Shown: positions 1 to 5,933, counted from the stretch's first letter. The stretch is 6,061 nucleotides of DNA from an uncultured Rickettsiales bacterium (GCA_937996615.1 CALKVD010000087.1:1-6061); one strand, 5' to 3'. Translations and numbers: made by a program. The notes: generated by a model not told the origin, from the sequence alone.

Positions 1-49
1 ATCTACACAGGCGAAGACACTCTTTCCCTACACGACGCTCTTCCGATCT
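1..49 (+). other. Illumina TruSeq P5-side adapter (non-biological)
   Basis: Bases 1-8 match the end of the P5 flow-cell sequence, 9-16 (AGGCGAAG) occupy the i5 index position and match the TruSeq HT index I remember as D505, and 17-49 match the read-1 primer ending in CTCTTCCGATCT. Genomic sequence begins at about base 50. This is library contamination retained in the assembly, not part of the organism. Translated on the minus strand it gives the peptide EIGRASCRERV, a familiar adapter artefact in protein databases. Confidence 0.98.
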
Positions 50-1305
50 CTTCTTTAGGCGAATCTGTAACTGAAGCTATTGTTAGCAAGTGGCGTTGCC
101 AGCCTGGAGACTTTGTTGAGACAGGCCAAATATTACTCGAACTTGAAACAGATAAGGTCAATCTTGAAGTTACCGCTGAACATAATGGAGTCATCGAAAA
201 TATTATTGTAAATGATGGCGCTAATGTTGAAGTTGGTGCTGTTTTGGGTATAATCAATACGGAAGCAAAGCAGGGTCAAAAAGCATCAGAAGGTAAACCG
301 GTCTCTGAGTCAGATACCGTATCACAGCCTCTGATTGCAATTCAATCTCCAGCTGCAGCTAAAATTTTGCGAGAAATTGATGCTGAAAATGTGAGTGTTA
401 TTCATGGATCGGGTAAAGACGGGAGGATTACCAAAAAAGATGCCTTAATGGTAGGAGGAGAGTCTATTGTTGGTCAAATTGGAAATAATCAAGTATTGAA
501 TCAAGCTACAACTGAAACCCAAAAGACCAACCCTAAAAACTTAGTGGCAGCTAATGATCTAGATAAATCAAGCATTGTCCCTAACAACGAAGGTGACCGA
601 ATTGGTGATAGCGAGCGACGTGTTCCGATGACTAAATTACGGCAAACAATTGCAAGAAGATTAAAAGAAGCTCAAAATACTGCGGCTCTTTTGACGACGT
701 TTAACGAAGTTGATATGTCAGTAATAATAAAATTGCGACAAGAATATCAAGAAAAGTTCCAAAAGCGCCATGGCACCAAGCTTGGATTTATGTCATTTTT
801 CGTCAGAGCTGCTACAAAAGCATTAGCAGAATTGCCAATTATAAATGCAACTGTAGATGGAAATGATATAGTATATAAAGACGAATACCATATCGGAGTT
901 GCAGTAGGAACAGAAAAAGGGTTAGTGGTTCCAGTATTAAAAAATGCTGATCAGATGTCGTTGGCTGAGATTGAAAGCGAAATTAGCAAACTTGCAACTA
1001 AGGCGCGTGAAGGAAAACTTGCTATGAGTGATTTAAATGGTGGTACTTTCAGCATAACCAATGGTGGAATTTATGGCTCAATGTTGTCAACTCCGATAGT
1101 TAATCCTCCCCAATCTGCAATTCTTGCAATGCATAACATCACCCCGCGTCCTATTGTTATTGGAAATGATATTGTGGCTAGGCCAATGATGTATATTGCA
1201 TTATCCTATGATCATCGTATAATTGACGGAAAGGAAGCGGTTCAGTTTTTAGTTCGTATCAAAGAATATATTGAAAATCCCGAGCGACTATTGCTTGACG
1301 TTTGA
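50..1305 (+). CDS. sucB: Dihydrolipoyllysine-residue succinyltransferase, E2 of 2-oxoglutarate dehydrogenase (5'-truncated)
   Basis: This is the E2 core of the 2-oxoglutarate dehydrogenase complex; it moves the succinyl group from the lipoyl arm to CoA in the TCA cycle (cytoplasm). The frame is open from the contig edge. Numbering from the first whole codon at 52 gives 417 residues. A lipoyl domain spans about 1-66 with the lipoylated lysine at K35 in ETDKVNLEV. A peripheral subunit-binding domain spans about 97-133 (SPAAAKILRE...GSGKDGRITKKD). A polar, flexible linker follows, and the catalytic domain runs about 187-417 with ITNGG (T336) and SYDHRIIDG (H388, D392). The end ENPERLLLDV and TTFNEVDM are typical of SucB rather than of pyruvate-dehydrogenase E2. 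Only about a dozen N-terminal residues are missing: the partial codon [N]CT before SLGES fits the usual Pro. TTG at 244 is internal to the lipoyl domain and is not the start. Tandem stops TGA TAA end the gene. E1 (sucA) should lie upstream; lpd lies downstream. Confidence 0.97.
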
Positions 1306-1322
1306 TAATTTTAAGGTAGACA

Positions 1323-1350
1323 AAAAAGACTAAAAAACTGTCCTCTTTTT
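1323..1350 (+). terminator. Weak hairpin plus T-run after sucB (possible terminator)
   Basis: AAAAAGA (1323-1329) can pair with TCTTTTT (1344-1350), leaving a 14-base loop, 18 bases after the sucB stop. An alternative fold pairs GAC (1328-1330) with GTC (1340-1342), followed by CTCTTTTT. The stem is almost all A-U, so it would be a poor intrinsic terminator. It may partly attenuate read-through or may be chance in AT-rich DNA. Confidence 0.25.
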
Positions 1351-1404
1351 CCATAATTTGATTTTAATTTCGATATATAAATTCTATTAGGCTAATTCTA
1401 TATT

Positions 1405-1830
1405 ATGAATCCTGAGATTGTACGAATGCGTAAACGCATACCAATGGTTGCTGTTTTGTTGTCATTAATGTTCTCGTTGTTTTTGTTATTATCCTCTTCA
1501 TCGATTTATATCGAATCGTGGTGGAATGTAATTGCTTCAGGATTGTTGCTTTGGATTTTGGCAATAATTGTCACAATCCCCTTTATTTATTTTATATGCT
1601 ATATATTTTGGCGTTGTCCTTCTTGCCATCAAAGTTGGGTTTGGACTCTGGTTAACACCGACATATTAACTAGGAAGTATTATAAATTTTCTGCTGCAAA
1701 TTCTGATTGGCTCATTTTCAGTTTTCTAAGGTGTATTGATGATTATAGTTGTTATGAATGTGATTTTAAAAAAAAGCAAAAAAGTTTTTGGTATAAAATA
1801 GATAGAATCCGTTTGCCATTTTTTAACTAA
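1405..1830 (+). CDS. Hypothetical two-helix membrane protein with split Cys4 zinc-ribbon-like domain
   Basis: I do not recognise a named family. The 141-residue product has a short basic N-terminus (MRKR), a hydrophobic segment at about 12-33, a second at about 43-68, and then a soluble tail. The tail has CPSC (C71, C74) and CYEC (C116, C119), a pattern typical of a split zinc ribbon or rubredoxin-like knuckle; C65 and C110 lie close by. The C-terminus is basic and aromatic (FKKKQKSFWYKIDRIR). With positive residues at both ends, a hairpin with both termini in the cytoplasm is likely. The gene sits 99 bp after sucB and 109 bp before lpd in the same direction. The start ATG at 1405 has only a weak AGG (1389-1391) upstream; ATG at 1423 is an alternative. 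Base composition matches its neighbours, so there is no sign of recent transfer. Function is unknown; a link to the dehydrogenase complex rests on position alone. Confidence 0.75.
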   Translation: MNPEIVRMRKRIPMVAVLLSLMFSLFLLLSSSSIYIESWWNVIASGLLLWILAIIVTIPFIYFICYIFWRCPSCHQSWVWTLVNTDILTRKYYKFSAANSDWLIFSFLRCIDDYSCYECDFKKKQKSFWYKIDRIRLPFFN

Positions 1831-1865
1831 CTAAATGTTTTCACTAGATAAAACCAAATTTTTGT

Positions 1866-1874
1866 TGCTATAAT
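1866..1874 (+). promoter_or_regulatory. Candidate extended -10 promoter for lpd
   Basis: TGC followed directly by a consensus TATAAT (1869-1874) is an extended -10 element, which can work without a good -35; none is seen at the expected spacing. Transcription would start near 1881, about 59 bases before the lpd start. A second TATAAT (1891-1896) lies 22 bp downstream, within a repeated CTATAATT (1868-1875 and 1890-1897), and also lacks a good -35. Promoter-like words are common by chance in DNA this AT-rich. Confidence 0.45.
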
Positions 1875-1893
1875 TAAAACTATCACGAACTAT

Positions 1894-1915
1894 AATTTTG
1901 ATATATATCAAAATT
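1894..1915. repeat. Perfect 22-bp palindrome upstream of lpd (operator or leader hairpin candidate)
   Basis: The half-site AATTTTGATAT is followed immediately by its exact reverse complement, with the axis between 1904 and 1905. It overlaps the second TATAAT and falls about +14 to +35 from the start predicted for the extended -10 promoter, ending 16 bases before the lpd ribosome binding site. Position and perfect symmetry suit a dimeric repressor site. No run of T follows, so it is unlikely to be a terminator. As RNA it would need to open a loop, leaving a weak A-U stem. Confidence 0.5.
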
Positions 1916-1931
1916 CAAAATAATAAAAAAT

Positions 1932-1936
1932 GAGGG
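1932..1936 (+). promoter_or_regulatory. Ribosome binding site of lpd
   Basis: GAGGG lies three bases before the ATG at 1940 and is the clearest Shine-Dalgarno sequence attached to a protein gene here. It fixes this start: the resulting N-terminus MTNSYDVVVIGAGPGG puts the FAD motif at the usual distance from Met1. Confidence 0.75.
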
Positions 1937-1939
1937 CAT

Positions 1940-3370
1940 ATGACAAATTCGTATGATGTAGTAGTAATAGGTGCTGGACCTGGGGGATATGTTGCTGCAA
2001 TTAAATCTGCTCAATTGGGGCACAAAGTTGCTTGCATAGATAAAAGAGCAAGACCCGGGGGAACCTGTTTGAACGTTGGTTGTATACCATCCAAAGCTTT
2101 GCTTAACTCAACTCATAAATACTACGACGCAACTCATGATTTTTCAAAGCACGGAATTGAATTCGATAAAATCAGTTTTTCTCTTTCTCAAATGATGCAA
2201 CGCAAAGAAACAGTAGTGAACGACTTGGGTCGTGGTATACTTGGATTATTTCGTAAAAATAGCGTTGACTATATATGTGGCGAAGCTTCAGTTTTGCAAT
2301 CAAAAGGCGAAAGTCACCAAATCAAAGTTATGAAAAATAATGAGGAATTATTGATCACTGCAACTAATATAATAATTGCAACAGGTTCACAAGCGATAGA
2401 TTTGCCTAATATTCCTGCAAACGGTCAGCAAATTGTTTTGTCTGATGATGCGATTAGTTTTAGCGAAGTTCCAAATAAAATGTTGATTGTTGGTGGTGGG
2501 GTGATAGGACTTGAAATAGGGTCAATTTGGTCAAGGCTTGGATCTGCTGTTACGGTTATTGAAAGTAACCAGTCTATTCTCAAAGGTGTTGATCAAGATA
2601 TGGCCCTTGAAATGCAAAAAATTTTAGAGCAACAAGGATTAAAATTTATTTTTAATGCAAAAGTTCAAGCATGTGAGATATTCTCTGTTGCAAACGAATC
2701 AAAAGTCAAGGTGCGTTATATTAACGGTGCAAATGGTGAAGAAAATATTATAGATGATATAAATAAGGTTTTGATTGCAGTTGGGCGCAAGCCATATACT
2801 AAAGGCTTAGGACTAGAAGAAATAGGAGTTGTTGTTAACCAGCGCGGCCAAATTATGGTTGACCAAAATCTCCAAACAAAAGTACCAGGTATTTATGCGA
2901 TTGGTGATTTGGTTGATGGTCCAATGTTGGCACATAAAGCTTCAGAGGAAGCGATTTTTGTTGCAGAGGTGATCTCTGGGCAAAAGCCACATATCAACTA
3001 TCAGGCTATTCCTTCGATAGTCTATACTCATCCTGAGTTTGCATTTGTTGGCAAAGGAGAAAAAGAACTGATCGAAAAGGGCCAAGAATATAAAATCGGT
3101 AAATTTCCACTAATGGCTAATAGCCGTTCAAAAGCGACCGGCGAAATCTCTGGTTGTGTTAAGCTGATTGCATGTGCCAAAACTGATGAGATTTTGGGTG
3201 CTAGTATAATCGCTCCGTGTGCCGGTGAAATTATTGGCGAAATTGTAGTTGGAATGGAATTTAAAGCTGCTTCTGAAGATATAGCGCGAATTCCACATGG
3301 TCATCCAAATATAAATGAGGCGATACAAGAAGCTGCTATGAGTATATTTTCTAAGCCAATACATTTTTAG
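1940..3370 (+). CDS. lpdA: Dihydrolipoamide dehydrogenase (E3)
   Basis: This is the flavoprotein that reoxidises dihydrolipoamide on E2 with NAD+, forming NADH (EC 1.8.1.4). It works as a homodimer in the cytoplasm and can be shared among 2-oxo-acid dehydrogenase complexes. It is 476 residues, the normal full length. Visible in order are the FAD dinucleotide motif GAGPGG (11-16), the redox-active disulfide C43-C48 in GGTCLNVGCIPSKALL, and ATGS (147-150). The NAD-binding motif GGGVIG (185-190) has an acidic residue E208 at the end of the next strand. The second FAD segment is GIYAIGD (317-323), and the dimerisation domain begins at about 355. The catalytic dyad is H455 and E460 in HGHPNINEA. 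Family members usually have HPT here, so N457 is a small deviation. Its position after sucB points to service of 2-oxoglutarate dehydrogenase. It appears to have its own promoter and a palindromic control site, so it may be expressed partly apart from sucB. Confidence 0.97.
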   Translation: MTNSYDVVVIGAGPGGYVAAIKSAQLGHKVACIDKRARPGGTCLNVGCIPSKALLNSTHKYYDATHDFSKHGIEFDKISFSLSQMMQRKETVVNDLGRGILGLFRKNSVDYICGEASVLQSKGESHQIKVMKNNEELLITATNIIIATGSQAIDLPNIPANGQQIVLSDDAISFSEVPNKMLIVGGGVIGLEIGSIWSRLGSAVTVIESNQSILKGVDQDMALEMQKILEQQGLKFIFNAKVQACEIFSVANESKVKVRYINGANGEENIIDDINKVLIAVGRKPYTKGLGLEEIGVVVNQRGQIMVDQNLQTKVPGIYAIGDLVDGPMLAHKASEEAIFVAEVISGQKPHINYQAIPSIVYTHPEFAFVGKGEKELIEKGQEYKIGKFPLMANSRSKATGEISGCVKLIACAKTDEILGASIIAPCAGEIIGEIVVGMEFKAASEDIARIPHGHPNINEAIQEAAMSIFSKPIHF

Positions 3371-3428
3371 TTTTTGAGGTTGAATCTATTGATATTACTA
3401 GAGAAATCCGATCAAAGTTACTGCAATT

Positions 3429-3456
3429 TTGTGGCAACTGTTTGGCAATTTATACT
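3429..3456 (+). promoter_or_regulatory. Weak candidate promoter for the DMT transporter
   Basis: TTGTGG (3429-3434) and TATACT (3451-3456) are separated by 16 bp and lie about 85 bp before the transporter start. The -10 is close to consensus; the -35 matches at only three positions. TGGCAA occurs twice on this stretch (3432-3437 and 3443-3448), 11 bp apart, about one helical turn, which could be a regulator site or chance. Nothing else stands out in the 170-bp gap between lpd and the transporter. Confidence 0.25.
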
Positions 3457-3540
3457 CTTATAGATTACTTAATGTTGCATTTTAGTCATTATCATGTATT
3501 AATTACCTGGTTCTTTATTGTACCCAATTGCTAGATTTAT

Positions 3541-4461
3541 ATGAATATAAAAAATAAAATAACAGAATTAGTTGAAATGCGGCCCAGCACCCAATTACTT
3601 GGAATTATACTGGTGATAATACATGCATTTTCAATGTCTATTTTATATGCTGTTGGTAAAAACCTGACTAAAGCAGTTTCTCCAGAGCAAGTTTCATTTT
3701 TGTATAAAACTAGTGTTTTTCTCATAACTTTTCCTTGGTGTTTGAAAAATGGTATATCGGGACTTTTATATACAACAAAAATACATCTCCATATAGCAAG
3801 GGCGATCTTTAGTTTGACAGGAACAGTTTGCTTCTATCATGGTATCGCTTCTATTAAAATTATTGATGCTGCTGCTGTTACCTATCTAGAAAATATCCTG
3901 GTATTAATAGTAGGTATACTGATTTTCAAAGAAAAAACCACGTCTGCTAAAATAGTTGCTGGAATTTTTGGGGTGTTAGGAACTATTTTGGTAATGAAGC
4001 CGGGGTTTGAATTCAATCATGGTTATTTTTATCTCTTTGGAGCATTAATTTTTTGGTTGCTTAATAACATCACAATCAAAGTTTTAGGCCGGACCGAAAG
4101 AAGTAAAACCCAGCTGTTCTATTCATCAATGTTTGGTTCACTTTTTTCTCTTCCTTTGATTTGGGGGCGTAGTTGGGAAGGTTTTATGTTTGAACATATG
4201 GAGTATGTAGTAATTATGGCTATTTTTCATGCGTTGCATACAGTTTGTATATTCCGTGCACTGAAACTGGGTGATATTTCTACTGTGATGCCTTTCGATT
4301 ATACTAGGTTAATATTTACTGGAGTAATAGGGTATATCGTCTTTAACGAAGTCCCTGGCGTTACTTCATTTATCGGCTATTGTTTAATCATTTTTGGTGG
4401 AATCTATTTGATTGTTGAAGAAGGTAAAAAATATGGTTGGGCAAAGAAAAAAAATTCATAG
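3541..4461 (+). CDS. EamA/DMT-superfamily transporter, possibly S-adenosylmethionine-type uptake carrier
   Basis: This is an inner-membrane carrier of 306 residues, the usual size of ten-helix drug/metabolite transporters. Two EamA repeats are visible: about 18-153, with the repeat end LGTILVMKPG, and about 160-292. The second ends PFDYTRLIFTGVIGYIVFNEVPG (with the glutamate E270 before the last helix) and GYCLIIFGGIYLIVEE. Both termini are short and lysine-rich, consistent with a cytoplasmic location. The layout, including LFYSSMFGSLFSLPL at about 192-206, resembles the Rickettsia carrier shown to import S-adenosylmethionine. Substrate cannot be read from sequence in this superfamily, so that is a suggestion only; a general metabolite or drug exporter is equally possible. 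No Shine-Dalgarno sequence is visible before ATG 3541. ATG 3577 is an alternative start that would still leave all helices intact. Confidence 0.88.
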   Translation: MNIKNKITELVEMRPSTQLLGIILVIIHAFSMSILYAVGKNLTKAVSPEQVSFLYKTSVFLITFPWCLKNGISGLLYTTKIHLHIARAIFSLTGTVCFYHGIASIKIIDAAAVTYLENILVLIVGILIFKEKTTSAKIVAGIFGVLGTILVMKPGFEFNHGYFYLFGALIFWLLNNITIKVLGRTERSKTQLFYSSMFGSLFSLPLIWGRSWEGFMFEHMEYVVIMAIFHALHTVCIFRALKLGDISTVMPFDYTRLIFTGVIGYIVFNEVPGVTSFIGYCLIIFGGIYLIVEEGKKYGWAKKKNS

Positions 4462-4490
4462 AATTCTAGTATTCTAGAAAAATTTACCAT

Positions 4491-4527
4491 ATGACAAATT
4501 ATATGTTGCCTTTTTATAATTTGTCAT
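4491..4527. promoter_or_regulatory. Symmetric promoter / 13-bp inverted repeat upstream of the tRNA genes
   Basis: ATGACAAATTATA (4491-4503) is repeated as its exact reverse complement at 4515-4527, with an 11-base centre. On the plus strand it supplies a -35 ATGACA (4491-4496) and a consensus -10 TATAAT (4515-4520) with 18 bp between. The expected start near 4527 is about 68 bases before tRNA-Gly, making this the best promoter for the tRNA pair. By symmetry the minus strand has the same boxes and spacing, pointing back into the transporter gene. Read as RNA it is a 13-bp hairpin 29 bp after the transporter stop, but no T-run follows, so it is a poor terminator. Confidence 0.6.
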
Positions 4528-4556
4528 TATAACTGTAGAGGTATGTATTTTTGCAT

Positions 4557-4588
4557 TACAGAATTCTTCAATCAAAAAAGAATCTGTA
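4557..4588 (+). repeat. Hairpin in the tRNA leader
   Basis: TACAGAATTCTT (4557-4568) pairs with AAGAATCTGTA (4578-4588): 11 base pairs with one bulged A and a nine-base loop. It ends six bases before the mature 5' end of tRNA-Gly, so the precursor transcript would carry a stem almost touching the RNase P cleavage site. It could guide processing or be a small dispersed repeat. No T-run follows it. Confidence 0.5.
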
Positions 4589-4594
4589 CAAAAC

Positions 4595-4669
4595 GCGGGT
4601 GTAGCTCAGTGGTAGAGCACGACCTTGCCAAGGTCGGTGTCGAGGGTTCGATCCCCTTCACCCGCTCCA
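4595..4669 (+). tRNA. tRNA-Gly (anticodon GCC)
   Basis: A full cloverleaf is seen. The acceptor stem is GCGGGTG with CACCCGC, the D arm is GCTC/GAGC, and the anticodon stem CGACC/GGTCG closes the loop TTGCCAA with GCC at 4627-4629. The T arm carries TTCGATC. The discriminator base is T, as is usual for bacterial tRNA-Gly, and CCA is encoded (4667-4669). It reads glycine codons GGC and GGU. It is very likely co-transcribed with the tRNA-Ala that starts 12 bp downstream. Confidence 0.98.
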
Positions 4670-4681
4670 AAGCTTCTATTG

Positions 4682-4757
4682 GGGGACATAGCTCAGTTGG
4701 TAGAGCATCTGCTTTGCAAGCAGAGGGTCATCGGTTCGAATCCGTTTGTCTCCACCA
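4682..4757 (+). tRNA. tRNA-Ala (anticodon UGC)
   Basis: A full 76-base cloverleaf is seen. The acceptor stem is GGGGACA with TGTCTCC, in which the third pair is G-U, the key identity element for alanyl-tRNA synthetase. The anticodon stem TCTGC/GCAGA closes the loop TTTGCAA with TGC at 4715-4717. The T arm has TTCGAAT, the discriminator is A, and CCA is encoded (4755-4757). In many bacteria this isoacceptor sits in the rRNA spacer; here it is paired with tRNA-Gly away from any rRNA within the window. Confidence 0.98.
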
Positions 4758-5020
4758 TTTTCGATCAAGCAACTTAATTATTTATAGTTGATATAGTAAA
4801 GCCTTAGTAGCTCGGTTGTGAAATTAATCCCTAGCTACATCAATCCTTAATTCGCGTTATTAGATTTAATTCACTGTAAAACTACTTTTAAGCTGTTTTA
4901 TATTAAATTAGTTTAGGAGCATCTTATTTTGCAACTTTATCTTTGTAACTTTTTGCGTCCAAGCAGCAGTTTTGATCATTTTGCTACAAGTAATTCAAAT
5001 AGCAAATTCAGATAATAACC
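4758..5020. other. Intergenic region between tRNA-Ala and the convergent dioxygenase-like gene
   Basis: No convincing gene is seen. TTTT directly follows the tRNA-Ala CCA. GTAGCT (4807-4812) and AGCTAC (4833-4838) form a six-bp inverted repeat with a 20-base gap, too weak to call a terminator. A 28-codon reading frame starting with TTG at 4929 has an AGGAG nine bases upstream, but has nothing recognisable and reaches to within six bases of the convergent gene. The 3' end of the tRNA transcript presumably lies here. Confidence 0.5.
4980..5006 (-). terminator. Hairpin just past the end of the dioxygenase-like gene
   Basis: TTTGCTA (4980-4986) and TAGCAAA (5000-5006) form a perfect seven-bp stem with a 13-base loop, 14 bases beyond the stop codon of the minus-strand gene. 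Neither strand has the T-run expected of a strong intrinsic terminator, so this may only stabilise the 3' end of the message. Confidence 0.3.
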
Positions 5021-5821
5021 CTAATAACCGCGATATTTTGATTTGGTATCTAATATAATATCGAATCTGTAGACATCTTCATTTTTTGTTGATTTGCTTT
5101 CATTGCCCGAACTTTCCTCTAAAGAAGCAATTAACAGATACGATTTACCTGGATTTAAATTTTTAGTTTGATAGGATTTTTGTTTTTTGCTTTTATTACC
5201 CGGACTTTTTTGCGGGAAGTACATAGTGGTTTCAAAGCTTGGTACTTGACGATGATGGATGGAAAAAAATATTTTTGGTTCGCTGTTATTTAAACCTCCA
5301 GGGATTACAGTATAAAAATGGTAATAGCCTAAATTATCTGTTGTTACAGATCCTGATCCACTAAAATTGGGGTCAGCTTTTTCATTTTCGCTGATTGCTT
5401 GTTTAGCATCTACTGCGGCAAAGCTATTCGTGTTTGAATATAGATCAAGATCAGTCAAGACATTGGATTTGCTAGGTAGATTATATCTCAAGTGGCCTCT
5501 GGAATCTGCCTGCCATATTTCAACTGTAGCTTGGGTTAATGGGACGCAATTACTATCTAAAACTCTGCCATAAACATGGATAAATTTTCCTTCTGCAAAT
5601 AAAGCTGATCCTACTCTTTTGCGGAGCATATTGGTTTTATATATCGGTGGTTTGCTGTTTAAATTCCATACTACGGGAGTAAGTGGGCATTGAAACTGGA
5701 GTATTGTATCGGTTTCAGTTGTTGCATTTCCGTCAGATTTTAAGATACCTAAAGAGAAAAAGTCAGTAGAAAATAGAGCTATGATACAAACAATTTTGAA
5801 TAAGCTTAGAAATTGAGTCAT
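5021..5821 (-). CDS. Secreted intradiol-dioxygenase-fold protein with iron ligands apparently missing
   Basis: The 266-residue product has an N-terminal hydrophobic segment (about 7-25) that looks like a Sec signal peptide, possibly cut near GNA (31-33), so it is probably periplasmic or exported. The core resembles intradiol ring-cleavage dioxygenases such as protocatechuate 3,4-dioxygenase: VYGRVLDSNCVPLTQATVEIWQADSRG (83-109) and TTDNLGYYHFYTVIPG (160-175). Active enzymes bind Fe(III) with two Tyr and two His. Here the GxY tyrosine position is G-H-L, PGPY is PGGL (174-177), and the RPAHIHF block reads SEPKIFF (180-186), so none of the four ligands is evident. C45 and C92 could form a disulfide. 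An acidic/Ser insert (about 125-155) and a Lys-rich stretch (205-220) are extra. No aromatic-degradation genes lie nearby. ATG 5821 is preferred to the in-frame TTG 5824. A structural or binding role is inferred. Confidence 0.8.
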   Translation of the reverse strand: MTQFLSLFKIVCIIALFSTDFFSLGILKSDGNATTETDTILQFQCPLTPVVWNLNSKPPIYKTNMLRKRVGSALFAEGKFIHVYGRVLDSNCVPLTQATVEIWQADSRGHLRYNLPSKSNVLTDLDLYSNTNSFAAVDAKQAISENEKADPNFSGSGSVTTDNLGYYHFYTVIPGGLNNSEPKIFFSIHHRQVPSFETTMYFPQKSPGNKSKKQKSYQTKNLNPGKSYLLIASLEESSGNESKSTKNEDVYRFDIILDTKSKYRGY

Positions 5822-5855
5822 CAAACTTAGTTTGGTTCAAGATTTTATTATATAT

Positions 5856-5884
5856 ACTATCAAAAATTACTTATTGAATATCAA
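5856..5884 (-). promoter_or_regulatory. Weak candidate promoter for the dioxygenase-like gene
   Basis: On the minus strand TTGATA (5884-5879) and GATAGT (5861-5856) are separated by 17 bp, and transcription would start near 5849, about 28 bases before the ATG at 5821. A TTGACA (5892-5887) lies just upstream but has no good -10 at normal spacing. No strong ribosome binding site is visible before the start. Confidence 0.3.
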
Positions 5885-5895
5885 TGTGTCAATAG

Positions 5896-5933
5896 ATCTC
5901 GTCGTAAATATACAATTATTTCGACGATTAGAT
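5896..5933. repeat. Interrupted inverted repeat upstream of the dioxygenase-like gene
   Basis: CGTCG (5900-5904), one extra T, and AAAT (5906-5909) pair with ATTT CGACG (5918-5926) around an eight-base loop. ATCT (5896-5899) and AGAT (5930-5933) extend it beyond a three-base bulge. It stands out because the CGTCG/CGACG arms are GC-rich in a very AT-rich gap. It lies about 75-110 bp upstream of the start codon and could be a regulator site or a hairpin. Confidence 0.4.

Noticed and set aside
3..257. Minus-strand open frame of 84 residues at the left end
   Set aside because: It is antisense to the SucB lipoyl domain, and its C-terminal end EIGRASCRERV is translated adapter, so it is an artefact.
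3128..3364. Minus-strand open frame of 78 residues opposite the end of lpd
   Set aside because: It lies wholly inside the conserved dimerisation domain of Lpd and has no recognisable motif; it is a shadow of the real gene.
3537..3725. Minus-strand open frame of 62 residues opposite the start of the transporter
   Set aside because: Antisense to the first helices of the DMT transporter, with no motif and no supporting signals.
4595..4757. tRNA pair as an integration site of a mobile element
   Set aside because: No integrase, no partial tRNA copy and no direct repeat of the tRNA 3' end is seen in the window.
4543..4791. Plus-strand open frame of 82 residues
   Set aside because: It runs straight through both tRNA genes; GCSSVVEH and HSSVGRASALQAEGHRFES are the usual spurious translations of tRNA sequence.
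5367..5573. Plus-strand open frame of 68 residues
   Set aside because: Antisense to the conserved core of the intradiol-dioxygenase-like gene and unlike any known protein.
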